Both the position numbers and the translations under genes were made by a program. A DNA stretch of 41,480 nucleotides. Source: a virus. Position 1 is the stretch's first letter, and every line of letters starts with the position of its first letter. Shown one piece after another: positions 1 through 8,039 of the stretch. The stretch lies in the IMG/VR virus record IMGVR_UViG_3300017623_000003, positions 1 to 41,480 of that record. One strand, written 5' to 3'. The notes beneath the pieces were generated by a model. It was not told where the DNA came from, made no database searches, and saw only the letters and a program-made list of their open reading frames with translations.

Positions 1-494
1 ATGCCGGAGCTCGCCCCCGATGACATACCACTGGACGCCCCGGAACTCATCCCCGATGACGCTCCCGACGAGCTCATTCCGGAGGAACTCCCACCGCCGG
101 AGCTGCTCATGCTGGACGTCATGCTCGAACCCGAAGAGCTCGACGACATGGAACTCGGCGTGTCGCTCGTTGGCGTGCTTCCCGAACCGCTCGATGACAT
201 CGGCCCGCTGCTCGATGGTGTCTGCGTGGTGCCCGGAGTGTTGCTGGTGAAAGCATCGGTGGTGTAGAACGTCAACGTCGGCGTGCCACCCGGACCGGTC
301 GTGTAAATCACGTCGCCGGTTGTCGAGTAACTCGGCGGCATGCTCGGCGTGCTGGTGGGCGTTGAGTACGTGCTGTACGAAGAGTCGGGCGACTCCGACG
401 GCGTCGAGTAGTTGCTCGATCCGCCGCCTTGCGGAGCCCGGCCCGTGGCCCAGACCGGGATATAGAGGTAGTAGCGGGTGGGGCCGTCGCTCAT
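1..494 (-). CDS. Ser/Thr-rich low-complexity protein, distal tail region (partial)
   Basis: The gene starts with an ATG at 494 and runs off the left edge, so only the first 164 residues are visible. The start overlaps the TGA of the upstream gene (ATGA, 491-494), so translation is probably coupled. Residues 1-20 look like an ordinary folded start (MSDGPTRYYLYIPVW). After about residue 25 the protein is almost entirely Ser, Thr, Gly and Pro, and from about residue 120 it becomes near-repeats of the type SSGMSSGAS. It lies at the distal end of a phage tail operon, where fibre and host-contact proteins are usual. Low-complexity Ser/Thr segments of this kind often act as stalks or glycosylated spacers. 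I do not recognise a domain, and a virion role is inferred from position only. Confidence 0.7.
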   Translation of the reverse strand, partial: MSDGPTRYYLYIPVWATGRAPQGGGSSNYSTPSESPDSSYSTYSTPTSTPSMPPSYSTTGDVIYTTGPGGTPTLTFYTTDAFTSNTPGTTQTPSSSGPMSSSGSGSTPTSDTPSSMSSSSSGSSMTSSMSSSGGGSSSGMSSSGASSGMSSGASSGMSSGASSG

Positions 495-1411
495 CGTGCG
501 GCCTCCTGGGGTTTCGGGTTGGGCTCGTACCAGCCCTGCGTGTTCACGGGCTTGCCGCACTCGGCCGATGCGGCCGCGACGGCGTCGGCGAACTCCATGC
601 GCTCGAAGACCTGCAGCTCGCTGCCGGGTGAGCAGTTCACGACGCGGAAGCGGTGCCTCTCAAAGTGCGGCTTGAGTGCCTCGAACCGACGGGCCAGCGA
701 GTCATAGAGCACGTTGTTGTGCCGGATCGCGTTGGCGGCCCGGTTCTCGGCAAAGGCGTATTTGCGGTCCTCGGCCATCTTGAAGTCGCAGCCCAGCAGG
801 TACACCGTGCCGAAGCCGAGGTAGTGCAAGAGGCGGAGTGCGACGAGCATGACCGAGCGCTTGCCGGTGATGCCCAGGGAGTCGGGGTTCTTGGCGTCGT
901 TGCCCCACGGGACGCTGTCTCCGGTCAGGAACCGCTCATGGTCGAAGTGATCCGCACGGCGGAAGAACATGACGCTGGGCATCTGGCGGACCCTGAACGC
1001 GCTGTTGCGCATCACGCCGTCAGCGCCCTGAATACGGAGCCGCTTGTCCCACATGCACGTGGGCACGAACTTCAGAATGCCCGGGTCCTTCCAGCCGGTA
1101 TCGATGAAGCGGCCGGGATCGTCAACGCAGGTCCACAGCGTCGGGCGATGCACCGCCCAGGCGTTGTTCACGGCCATCGTGACGATGCCGCGCTTGTTGA
1201 GCGCGGCGAGGTCGATCTGTGTGAGCGATGGCCCCGAGAGGATCAGGAATGCCGAACGCCCGCGATAGAACCCACCGAGCGACACGGAGTCGAAGTCGGC
1301 GGTGTAGAGGCGCAGGCCATCACGCGCGGGCTTGCGTGCCTTCAGACCGGCCTGGAGCGCCGCGATGTCAGACTGGTTCTCACGCACCTCAGCACCCCCC
1401 ATCACTTCCAC
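491..1411 (-). CDS. DUF115/MptE-like Rossmann-fold protein in tail operon
   Basis: The protein has 306 residues from the GTG start; an in-frame ATG at 1402 is the alternative and would shorten it by three residues. Around residues 52-63 it has a beta-strand followed by a SGPSL loop. This is followed by VNNAW at about 81-85, CVDDPGRF at 95-102 and a YLLGCDF strand at about 204-210. This pattern resembles the DUF115/MptE-like and sialyltransferase-like group of nucleotide-sugar or pterin-binding proteins. It starts inside the preceding methyltransferase gene and overlaps the Ser/Thr-rich gene downstream, so all three are probably translated together. A role in modifying tail or host surface glycans is possible but inferred. 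The family call is moderate because no catalytic residue set is certain. Confidence 0.6.
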   Translation of the reverse strand: MEVMGGAEVRENQSDIAALQAGLKARKPARDGLRLYTADFDSVSLGGFYRGRSAFLILSGPSLTQIDLAALNKRGIVTMAVNNAWAVHRPTLWTCVDDPGRFIDTGWKDPGILKFVPTCMWDKRLRIQGADGVMRNSAFRVRQMPSVMFFRRADHFDHERFLTGDSVPWGNDAKNPDSLGITGKRSVMLVALRLLHYLGFGTVYLLGCDFKMAEDRKYAFAENRAANAIRHNNVLYDSLARRFEALKPHFERHRFRVVNCSPGSELQVFERMEFADAVAAASAECGKPVNTQGWYEPNPKPQEAAR

Positions 1412-1973
1412 CCTTGAAACGCCCGACGACGAACCGCCGCTCCGCCCGCGGGTTGATCACTGTGGCGACACGCCTGATGCGGTCGAGCCACCAGTCCAGC
1501 GGGCGCACCGTCGGGTGCAGCCCTTCACCAGCGACGGTGGTCTTGCTGGGCCGGGTGCAGATCGAGAAGACGAAGTGCCCGCTTGGCTTGGCGACACGGC
1601 GCATCTCTGCGAGCACCGCGTCCACGTCCTCGGGAAGCAGATGCTCGAGGGCGTCGAAACTCGTAACGACATCCGCGACACCCGCGTGCAGCGAGGTCTT
1701 GTGCATCGGGCGGATGAGGTCGGCATCAGGGAATGCAAAGTCCACACCCAGGCCGTCGATCCCCAGCCGGCGCAGATCACGCACGAGGTCGTTGCGGCCG
1801 CATCCGAAGTCCACGACGAATCTCGGCTTGAGCTTCTGGATGATCGGAACAGCGAGCTTGCCGTGGTTGGTCGAGCCGTACGTCGAGCCGGGCTTGGTCG
1901 CGAGCGCCACGTATTTGGCCCGCTCCTTCTCGCGGCGTGTGTCGAGTGTGGTCGGGGACGGGGGGGTGGTCAT
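1389..1973 (-). CDS. class I SAM-dependent methyltransferase
   Basis: The protein has 194 residues. Motif I of the Rossmann-fold methyltransferases is clear at residues 52-63 (FVVDFGCGRNDL), followed by an acidic end of strand 2 (GVDFA) at about 75-79. An SFDALEHL motif (motif IV region) and a HFVFSI strand follow. This matches the methyltransferase-11 type that uses S-adenosylmethionine. The substrate cannot be told; position between tail genes and a DUF115-like protein suggests a small-molecule, sugar or protein target rather than DNA, and there is no DPPY-type motif. I chose the ATG at 1973 because it overlaps the upstream stop as ATGA; the reading frame continues upstream but gives only an Arg-rich shadow sequence. 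Confidence 0.8.
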   Translation of the reverse strand: MTTPPSPTTLDTRREKERAKYVALATKPGSTYGSTNHGKLAVPIIQKLKPRFVVDFGCGRNDLVRDLRRLGIDGLGVDFAFPDADLIRPMHKTSLHAGVADVVTSFDALEHLLPEDVDAVLAEMRRVAKPSGHFVFSICTRPSKTTVAGEGLHPTVRPLDWWLDRIRRVATVINPRAERRFVVGRFKGGSDGGC

Positions 1974-3004
1974 TCGGCACCTCCGATGTAGAGGTTGAAC
2001 TTGCGGTCCTCGTCGGCGGGGTCGGCGATTTCGATCAGGCTCATGGCCTCGAAGACCCACACCGGCTTGCCCTTGCTGTTGCGCTCGCAGGTGAGTTGCA
2101 CGCACACCCCTTCGGGGATGGGCACGAGCTTGGGTTTGAGCGACCGTGCGGGCGGGCACTTGGGGAGTACGCCGGGCAACTCACACACCGGGCCGAGCCC
2201 GAGCAGACCGCCGAACCCGGAGCCGGGCTCGGAGTCGTTCATGTGGTGGGCCTCGAACCGGTTGAGCGCCAGCCGCGTGGGGTCTTCACCGCCGCTTGCG
2301 AGCTGGGACGACAGGCCACCCTCGATGGCCACATACCGGAGATAGGTCTCGCTGCCGGGGTTGCCGTCGATCTGGGCTTCCACCCACGGATAGCGCCAGC
2401 GGTTGCGCTCGGTGGGGATCGCCTGAGCCGCGCCGAGGATCGCCGTCACGCGCCCGGGCGACGGGCGGCCGAGTTCGAGCACTGCCCACTTCTCGCCGGT
2501 GCCATCTTCTTTCCAGAGGATCGGGATGCCACCCATGGGCGTGCTGGCCAAGACCGTCTCGTCGGCCGCGAGCTCGCAGGTGGTGTCCGTCTCGTTGGTG
2601 ATGAAGACCCGCGCCACCGTCACACCCGTGAGCACGCAGCGCCCGAGCTTGTTGGGCTTGATGGGCTGGAGTGCGACGACGAACGCTGGACCGGCGGTCT
2701 CCTCCGTGGCGATGTCGCCCGTCAGCGGGGTGCGGCTCTGGAACGTCCGCTCCTGGTCATCCTCGCCGGGCTCGACGAGCACGCCGGTGATCGCCAGCGC
2801 GTGGTACGGCTCGATCTCTTCGCCGGAGTCGTTGCGCACCAGCACGATGCCACGCTGGACCGACTCCACGAGCGGGCCTGCGACGGCCTCGCCATGCCCT
2901 TGACGCCGGCGGAGATCGACCGCCGCATCGACGAACGCGTTGTACGCGCCCGCGGGGAGGCGGAGTGGATCACCGGATCGGACTTTGCGAAGTTCGTCAG
3001 GCAT
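1970..3004 (-). CDS. putative phage distal tail protein, unknown family
   Basis: The protein has 344 residues beginning MPDELRKVRSGDPLRLPAG. It has alternating short strands with many Gly, Pro and Asp, no signal peptide and no membrane segment, which fits an all-beta structural protein. The beginning is of a kind seen in hypothetical proteins of planctomycete prophages, but I cannot name a domain. It lies two genes downstream of the tape measure gene, where distal tail, baseplate hub or tail-tip proteins are expected in siphoviruses. It has six Cys residues, several in the last 100 residues, which is unusual for a phage structural protein. Function is inferred from position only. Confidence 0.65.
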   Translation of the reverse strand: MPDELRKVRSGDPLRLPAGAYNAFVDAAVDLRRRQGHGEAVAGPLVESVQRGIVLVRNDSGEEIEPYHALAITGVLVEPGEDDQERTFQSRTPLTGDIATEETAGPAFVVALQPIKPNKLGRCVLTGVTVARVFITNETDTTCELAADETVLASTPMGGIPILWKEDGTGEKWAVLELGRPSPGRVTAILGAAQAIPTERNRWRYPWVEAQIDGNPGSETYLRYVAIEGGLSSQLASGGEDPTRLALNRFEAHHMNDSEPGSGFGGLLGLGPVCELPGVLPKCPPARSLKPKLVPIPEGVCVQLTCERNSKGKPVWVFEAMSLIEIADPADEDRKFNLYIGGAE

Positions 3005-3016
3005 GGTTGAAGGGAC

Positions 3017-3835
3017 TCAGATCCCCAGTGCTCCAAAGTTGGCGTCGTCGTACACGCGCTCGACATATGCGGCGATGGGCTTCTTGATGATCGCGCCGGA
3101 CCCGGTGTCCTCCGCGTCGGCGTAGCGGACCCACAGGTACTCCCACCCCTTCTTGCTGATGCCGGTGATGGAGCCAACCGAGAGACCGGTCTGGTTGGGG
3201 CTGGCCGCGAACCGGAAGGTGATCTCCCAGTCGTCGTCGGGCCCATCCCCGCGCTTCGAGCCGGTCGCGCCCAGGAACAGCACCTCGCCGGGTGCAAAGC
3301 CCTTGAACCCGCCAGCATTGGTCTTTCCCGTGCAACTGAAGATCGCGCCCTTGTACGCCCCGGTCACTTGCGCATCGCTGAAGTAGTGCGTCTCAGAGAA
3401 CTGGTACACGGGCACGGTGATGTCCACGCCGTCAACGCCGTCGGCGGTCACGCCGATCGCGCCGCCGAAGTCCGGTGCGGTCGATCCGGACGCCGCCCGC
3501 GCCTGCACCGTGTCCTTGCTCTGTGTGATGTGCTGCGTGCCGCCACCGGTCTCGAAGTTGAACGAAGCCTCGCTGGGCGTGGGGGTCCCGCCGCTGTCGC
3601 TGGAGCCATAGCGGACGGTCACGTCCCACAGTTGCGGACCGAGCGGTTCGATCTGCACGTTCTGCCGAGCCAGACTGTCGTAGGTCGCGGGCGAGGCGGT
3701 CTGCGCCGCGTTGCGGGCCACGAGATCATCCGCGGTGCCGCGCACGATGTAACCAAGCTCCGCAGAGGACTGCGAGACTTGGTTCGCCTTGGTGGAGCGG
3801 CGGCTCTCGAACTTCTCAAAGACCTCAACCGGCAC
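3017..3835 (-). CDS. putative phage distal tail protein, unknown family
   Basis: The protein has 272 residues and a GTG start supported by a strong Shine-Dalgarno sequence, AGGAGG, nine bases upstream. The N-terminal 60 residues are polar and helical (VFEKFESRR...), the middle is a Gly/Ser/Thr-rich beta region, and the C-terminal half has a GFAPGEVLFLG...ITFRFAASPNQ pattern. No catalytic motif is visible. It sits directly downstream of the tape measure gene, the usual place of the distal tail protein in siphoviruses, and I believe related proteins occur in planctomycete prophages. A distal tail or tail-tip role is therefore the best inference. The domain is not recognised. Confidence 0.65.
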   Translation of the reverse strand: MPVEVFEKFESRRSTKANQVSQSSAELGYIVRGTADDLVARNAAQTASPATYDSLARQNVQIEPLGPQLWDVTVRYGSSDSGGTPTPSEASFNFETGGGTQHITQSKDTVQARAASGSTAPDFGGAIGVTADGVDGVDITVPVYQFSETHYFSDAQVTGAYKGAIFSCTGKTNAGGFKGFAPGEVLFLGATGSKRGDGPDDDWEITFRFAASPNQTGLSVGSITGISKKGWEYLWVRYADAEDTGSGAIIKKPIAAYVERVYDDANFGALGI

Positions 3836-3856
3836 GAGCGATGACCTCCTTTCTGA

Positions 3857-5851
3857 TCAGGCGAACCGCAGTCCGTTGTCCACGCTGGCATCCAGCAGGC
3901 GCTTGGTGTTCTTGGCCGTCGCCTCCGTGGCGGTGGCCGTGCGCTCGGCGGCATCGCCACCGGTGCCGAGGCCCGAGACGGCCGCGGAACTGAACGTGCC
4001 CGTGACGCTGATGCCCTTGCCGATGGCCGCGCCGAGCCCCGAGAGCCGGTCTTCGAAGTCGGCCAGCAGGTCGCGCTGCGGGCGACCCGGCCCCTTCTCG
4101 GCGTCTGCGGCCTCACGCTTCTTGCGGGCCTCCTCGATCGCGGCGACCAGCTTCTGCTTGGCGGCGTCCAACGCGGCCTGGGATTCGGCGAGTCCCGCTG
4201 CCGTGTCTTTGCGCAGGGCTTCCTGCGCGTTCTCGAAGTCCTCGCCGATGCCCGCGAGCGTCGCCTCATGCATCGCGGCGGCGTCGCGGCGCTGGGCCTC
4301 CCGTTCCTTGTCGCGAGCGGTTACCGACTGCTGAGCCGCGTTCTCGAGTTCGACGAGGCGGGATTCGAGTTGCTGGTCAACCGCCTTCTTCGCGGCTTCG
4401 ACGTCGAGCCCATCGTCGAACAGCCCTTGGATCTCCAGCATCCGCTTGGCGACCCAGCTCGACGCCTCCTCCCAGATCATCTGGAAGCCGGTGGCGAAGT
4501 TGGTCCAGGTCTTGGAGAGGAACGCGGTGGTCTCGATCCACGCGACCTCGAGGGCGTGGAACACGATCTCCGCGGCGGCGAGCGCCCCGTACCACATCGA
4601 GTAGGCCGTGGAGACGAAGAACTCCTTCGCGCCCAGCCACGCCTTGTTCAGCGCCGCAACACCCTGCTGCCAGATGACCTTCAGCGACAGCCACAGGATC
4701 TCGGCGGCCAGCGCGATGTCGCCGGCGGCGAGGGCGTCGGAGATACCGCCGACCACGTTGCCGACCCAGTCACGCAGCTCGGTGAACTTCTCCGCGAGCC
4801 ACGACAGCGCCTCGCCACCAGCGCCGGTGACGACCAGCAGCGTGCCGCCCAGCGCCACGATCGCGGCGATGGTCAGGCCCACCGGCGTGAGCGCAGCACC
4901 GATCGCGGCTCCGATCAGGCTGAACGCCGTGCCGATCCCGCCGATGACGGCGGCCACGATGCCGAGCGCCGCGCCGATGCCAGAGATGATGTAGCCCAGG
5001 CCGACGATCGCGATCCCCGCGACCGCGACGGCCGCCGCGACTTTGAGGGCCCAGACCACGGTCTCTTTGTTCGCCTTCACCCACGCCGTAGCGCTTACGA
5101 CGATGCGGGTGATCCGCTCGGTCAGGTCCTTGATGGTGGGTGCGAGCGCCCCGCCGATGGTGAACACACCCTGCTTGAGGACCTTCCACAGCGTGCCGAG
5201 GGCATCGTTGAGTTCGGCGGCATCGCGGGCGGTCTCCGTGCTCACCGTCAGCCCGAGTTTGCGGGCCTGCTCCTGCATCTCGTTGATCCCGGCGGCTCCA
5301 TCGGCCATGAGCGGCAGGAGCTTGGTCCCGGCTTTACCGAAGAGCTCCATCGCCATCGCGGCTCGTAGCGCCGGGTCTTGGATCTGTGAGATCCGATCGG
5401 CCAGGAGTTTGAACTGTTCGTCGGGGGAGAGCTTTGCGAGGTCCTGCACCGTCAGCCCGAGCCGACCGAGGGCTTCATTCGCCCCTTTAGAACCCTGCGA
5501 CGCCTCCGTCAGCGTCTTCTGCATGACGCGCAGACCGTTCTCCAGCGTCTCCATATCCGTGCCGGAGAGATCGGCTGCATACCCGAGCTCGCTCAGGGCC
5601 TCGACACTCACGCCCGTGCGGGCGCTCATCTTGTCGAGCGCGTCGCCCGAGTCGCTGAACGCCTTCGCGGTGCCGAGCAGCGCGGTGATCGCCGCGACGC
5701 CGATGCCCGCCATCTTGGTGCCGATGGACCGAAGCCCCTCGCCGAAGGCTTCGAGCTTCTTCTGTGCCGCCTTCAGCCCGGTCGACAGCTTGTCGCTGAC
5801 GCCCAGCTCCACGAAGGCTCGGCCTGCTCGGATGCCACGGGTGTCGGCCAC
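3857..5851 (-). CDS. phage tail tape measure protein
   Basis: The protein has 664 residues and starts with GTG. Tape measure proteins set the length of the phage tail and leave the virion during DNA ejection. The N-terminal part (about 1-230) carries the usual helical pattern with GDALDKMSARTGVSVE at 69-84 and an MELFGKAGTKLLPLM segment at 168-182, both typical of the TP901/lambda H group. Residues about 266-345 form a long hydrophobic Gly/Ala/Ile-rich stretch with several possible membrane segments. Residues about 490-600 are highly charged and predicted coiled coil (KEREAQRRDAAAMHE). The length suggests a short tail for a siphovirus. It follows a gp10-like gene and precedes distal tail genes, in keeping with tail operon order. 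Confidence 0.92.
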   Translation of the reverse strand: MADTRGIRAGRAFVELGVSDKLSTGLKAAQKKLEAFGEGLRSIGTKMAGIGVAAITALLGTAKAFSDSGDALDKMSARTGVSVEALSELGYAADLSGTDMETLENGLRVMQKTLTEASQGSKGANEALGRLGLTVQDLAKLSPDEQFKLLADRISQIQDPALRAAMAMELFGKAGTKLLPLMADGAAGINEMQEQARKLGLTVSTETARDAAELNDALGTLWKVLKQGVFTIGGALAPTIKDLTERITRIVVSATAWVKANKETVVWALKVAAAVAVAGIAIVGLGYIISGIGAALGIVAAVIGGIGTAFSLIGAAIGAALTPVGLTIAAIVALGGTLLVVTGAGGEALSWLAEKFTELRDWVGNVVGGISDALAAGDIALAAEILWLSLKVIWQQGVAALNKAWLGAKEFFVSTAYSMWYGALAAAEIVFHALEVAWIETTAFLSKTWTNFATGFQMIWEEASSWVAKRMLEIQGLFDDGLDVEAAKKAVDQQLESRLVELENAAQQSVTARDKEREAQRRDAAAMHEATLAGIGEDFENAQEALRKDTAAGLAESQAALDAAKQKLVAAIEEARKKREAADAEKGPGRPQRDLLADFEDRLSGLGAAIGKGISVTGTFSSAAVSGLGTGGDAAERTATATEATAKNTKRLLDASVDNGLRFA

Positions 5852-5857
5852 GGTGAT

Positions 5858-6286
5858 TCAGCCCTTCCTGACGGAGTTCCGCCACAACAGCGGCAGCTTC
5901 GGCCGCTCCTTCTCCAGCGCCGGGGCCATGTACGGCCGCGGCGCGATCTTGACCTTCTGCGAGGTGAGCTTGCCGCCGCGCCTGCGGAACACGACGGTGT
6001 CGCCGCCGTACTCCAGGACATTTGGTGCCTCGCTCTTCTTGAATCCCACCGGCCCGACGACAACCGAGTCGTTGGGCTTGTCGTACCCAAAGAGGATCAG
6101 CCGACGCAGGCTGCCCTCGTGCGAATGGGGCGGGGCCCCGGGAGGAGCCGACCCCCTGCGTTTGCGGATGCTCGTCTTCGCCGCCGTGCGGATGAACGCG
6201 CCGGCCTTGCTGAGCACCTTCCGCTTGGCGTTGTCGACCGCCGCCATGACGACGTGGCGGTCGAAGAACATGTCCTTGATCCGCAT
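5858..6286 (-). CDS. HK97 gp10-like head-tail/tail completion protein
   Basis: The protein has 142 residues. It shows the pattern of the HK97 gp10 family of neck or tail-completion proteins: a basic N-terminal helix, then PPGAPPHSHEGSLRRLI at about 48-64, VVVGPVGF, NVLEYGG and a C-terminal RPYMAPALEKERP segment followed by a basic tail. These proteins join capsid and tail or complete the tail tube. It is placed beside the tape measure gene rather than among the connector genes, which is a little unusual. The start is uncertain: the ATG at 6286 lies five bases after the lipoprotein stop, but a GTG at 6295 overlaps that stop as GTGA and has GGGGAG six bases upstream, so it may be the real start. 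Confidence 0.72.
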   Translation of the reverse strand: MRIKDMFFDRHVVMAAVDNAKRKVLSKAGAFIRTAAKTSIRKRRGSAPPGAPPHSHEGSLRRLILFGYDKPNDSVVVGPVGFKKSEAPNVLEYGGDTVVFRRRGGKLTSQKVKIAPRPYMAPALEKERPKLPLLWRNSVRKG

Positions 6287-6291
6287 GGTGA

Positions 6292-6780
6292 TCACGCACC
6301 ACTCCCCGCTGCACCGCCGGTCCCGCCTGTGCCAGCGAGACCGCTGCCCTTCTCCAGGCCCTTGTTGAACGACGCCTCCTTCTCCTTGCGGAGACGACCC
6401 GACCCGATGAACAGGCCGACGATGCCGGTGAGTGCCGGAAGCGCGGGCCCGAGCACGGGCAGGCCCGCGACGGTCGGGCCAACGGTGTCGAGAGCCGAGA
6501 GCGTGAGTTGACCGAGCAGCCCGCGGATCTCGCCGGCCTTCTCGATGTTGCCCTTCCATTGCGCGCCGGTCGTCTGCGTGAGGTTGAACCAGTTCTGGTA
6601 CTCGACCTCCGCCTCGTTGAGGCTCAACGTCGACGGCAGGCCGGTGGTCTGCTGGATCGTGTTGGGCGTCTTGACCTTGACAATGTCGCCAAGGTCCAGG
6701 CCGGCGCACGACGCGAGCACGAGCGCCAGCAGGATCAGGGCACCGAAATAGACGTAATGGCGGGTGGTCAGGCTCTTCAT
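6292..6780 (-). CDS. putative phage lipoprotein with second hydrophobic segment
   Basis: The protein has 162 residues. It begins with a basic MKSLTTRHYVY and a hydrophobic run ending in LASC at about 22-25, a good signal peptidase II lipobox, so the mature protein would be lipid-anchored at Cys25. A second hydrophobic segment lies at about 100-127 (GPTVAGLPVLGPAL...GIVGLFIGSG), followed by a charged stretch and a Gly-rich tail. Its start overlaps the upstream stop as ATGA (6777-6780). Phage lipoproteins may act as o-spanins in lysis or as superinfection-exclusion factors. The position between the tail chaperones and tape measure would also fit a virion-associated or ejection-related role. The choice is open. 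Confidence 0.7.
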   Translation of the reverse strand: MKSLTTRHYVYFGALILLALVLASCAGLDLGDIVKVKTPNTIQQTTGLPSTLSLNEAEVEYQNWFNLTQTTGAQWKGNIEKAGEIRGLLGQLTLSALDTVGPTVAGLPVLGPALPALTGIVGLFIGSGRLRKEKEASFNKGLEKGSGLAGTGGTGGAAGSGA

Positions 6781-7007
6781 GCACGAGTCTCCTTGGCGAC
6801 CTCCGGCATGCGGCGGTCGATGAACACGTCTTTGAGGACCGACACGTCAACCTTGACGGGCCGGGATGGCTGGTGGAACGGGTCAAAGTCGGCGGGTTTG
6901 AGCAGGCGTGATCGCTTGGGATCGCGGGCGGTGTTGGCCACCACGGACATGACGGCGGCGGCGATCGACCAGTCGTGGCGCTGGCGGCCGTCGAGCATGG
7001 CGGTCAT
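6777..7007 (-). CDS. tail assembly chaperone, second reading frame (T part)
   Basis: As an independent gene from the ATG at 7007 it has 76 residues, beginning MTAMLDGRQRHDW. The pattern (TLREMTAMLDGRQRHDWS, then SVVANTARDP and LKPADFDPF) is that of the small tail assembly protein often found after the G-like chaperone in phage tail operons. The ATG has no well-spaced ribosome binding site. The open frame continues upstream through the end of the preceding gene, and the sequence just upstream (WKFVYQCAGALGLDPGP) also looks like protein. A canonical slippery heptamer at 7022-7028 would join the two frames. Most likely it is made as the C-terminal part of a -1 frameshift fusion, as for lambda G and GT. 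Confidence 0.75.
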   Translation of the reverse strand: MTAMLDGRQRHDWSIAAAVMSVVANTARDPKRSRLLKPADFDPFHQPSRPVKVDVSVLKDVFIDRRMPEVAKETRA

Positions 7008-7018
7008 TTCCCGCAGCG

Positions 7019-7525
7019 TCAGGGGCCCGGGGTCGAGGCCGAGGGCTCCGGCACACTGGTAGACGAACTTCCAGGCGTCAGCGGCTCGGGGACCATCCGG
7101 TTCACGAGCTTGTCCAGCTCGCCCTCGCTGGTCAGCGTCTCTATCCGCTTCTCCGTCAGGTCGCGGGCCTTCTCCATCACGCGGTTGGTGGCCTGGAGCA
7201 CCCGCCCGAGGTTGGCCCGGTCCCTCGGGCTCGGGCAGAAACTGATGAGTTCGTCCAGCACCGCGCCCGTCGCGGCCTCGATCGCGTCGCCCGCCATCGC
7301 CTTGCCGAACTCCTCGTCGGAGACCTTGGCCGCGTCGGCCTCGGGCTTGCAGACGGCATAGACCACGTCGCACAGGAGCACGGGATCGCGGATGAACTTC
7401 TCGATGAGCGTCCCCTCGATGACCTGCATGAGGTCGACGCCCGTGAGCCCGCGCACGCGCTTGAGCGTGGCGACGTTGATGTCCACCGTCCAGGTCCGAC
7501 CCGCGTTGTCCTTGAACTGCCGCAT
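7019..7525 (-). CDS. tail assembly chaperone, G-like
   Basis: The protein has 168 residues. It starts MRQFKDNAGRTWTVDINVATLKRVRGLTGVD, a pattern of the small acidic-helical proteins encoded between the tail tube and tape measure genes. Such chaperones coat the tape measure protein during tail assembly. The body (about 30-140) is helical; the last 25 residues are Pro/Ser/Thr-rich and look like an unstructured end. The start has GGAGG upstream with good spacing. Directly before the TGA (7019-7021) lies G GGC CCC (7028-7022), which allows a -1 shift into the next frame, giving a product of about 249 residues. Position and this arrangement support the lambda G/GT-like assignment; sequence similarity alone would not be decisive. 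Confidence 0.75.
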   Translation of the reverse strand: MRQFKDNAGRTWTVDINVATLKRVRGLTGVDLMQVIEGTLIEKFIRDPVLLCDVVYAVCKPEADAAKVSDEEFGKAMAGDAIEAATGAVLDELISFCPSPRDRANLGRVLQATNRVMEKARDLTEKRIETLTSEGELDKLVNRMVPEPLTPGSSSTSVPEPSASTPGP

Positions 7526-7598
7526 CCTTGCCTCCGTTGGGACGCTGTGCCGGTTGCACAGCGGTTGAACAGCCGTTGCACCGACTTCGCCGCCGGGT

Positions 7599-8027
7599 TT
7601 ACGAACCGATCCATGAAGGCGCCGTCGCTGAGTACGTGACCTTCGCGGTCACCGAAACCGTGATGGCCTCTTCGAGGGCTTCGCTGCGGCTGAAGTTGGT
7701 GATCGAGAAGTCCGCCTGCAGTCCCTGACCGGCCGCATCGTCGAGGATCTGCAGCCCGATGGGGTCGTTGTTGAAGAAAGCGTTCTTGATGGCGGTGAAC
7801 CCGGCATCGCCGGTGTCCCAGACCATCTCGAACTCGACGCTCGCCTCCTTGAGCGTGGCGACCGTCGCCCGCCATCCGCTGTTGGCTCGCGTGGTCACGT
7901 CCGCCTCGCCCGCCTCGAGGTTCAGCGTCACGTCGCGGGTGTTGCCCAGTGCCGTCCACGCACCTGCGCCTGATTGGCCGCCCGTCTTGTACTTGAGGGC
8001 GGCTTCCATGCCGAGCTTGATTGCCAT
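7599..8027 (-). CDS. major tail tube protein
   Basis: The protein has 142 residues and is preceded by AGGAG. The features of siphovirus tail tube proteins are present: an N-terminal MAIKLGMEAALKY strand, RDVTLNLEAGEADVTTR at about 31-47, a WRATVATLKEASVEFEMVWD segment (52-71) and a C-terminal ITVSVTAKVTY strand. The protein forms the hexameric rings of the tail tube through which DNA passes. It lies between the tail-terminator-like gene cluster and the tail chaperones, exactly where the tail tube gene is expected. Expression should be high, in keeping with its good ribosome binding site and its own small intergenic spacer. Confidence 0.85.
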   Translation of the reverse strand: MAIKLGMEAALKYKTGGQSGAGAWTALGNTRDVTLNLEAGEADVTTRANSGWRATVATLKEASVEFEMVWDTGDAGFTAIKNAFFNNDPIGLQILDDAAGQGLQADFSITNFSRSEALEEAITVSVTAKVTYSATAPSWIGS

Positions 8028-8039
8028 CGCTGACTCCTT

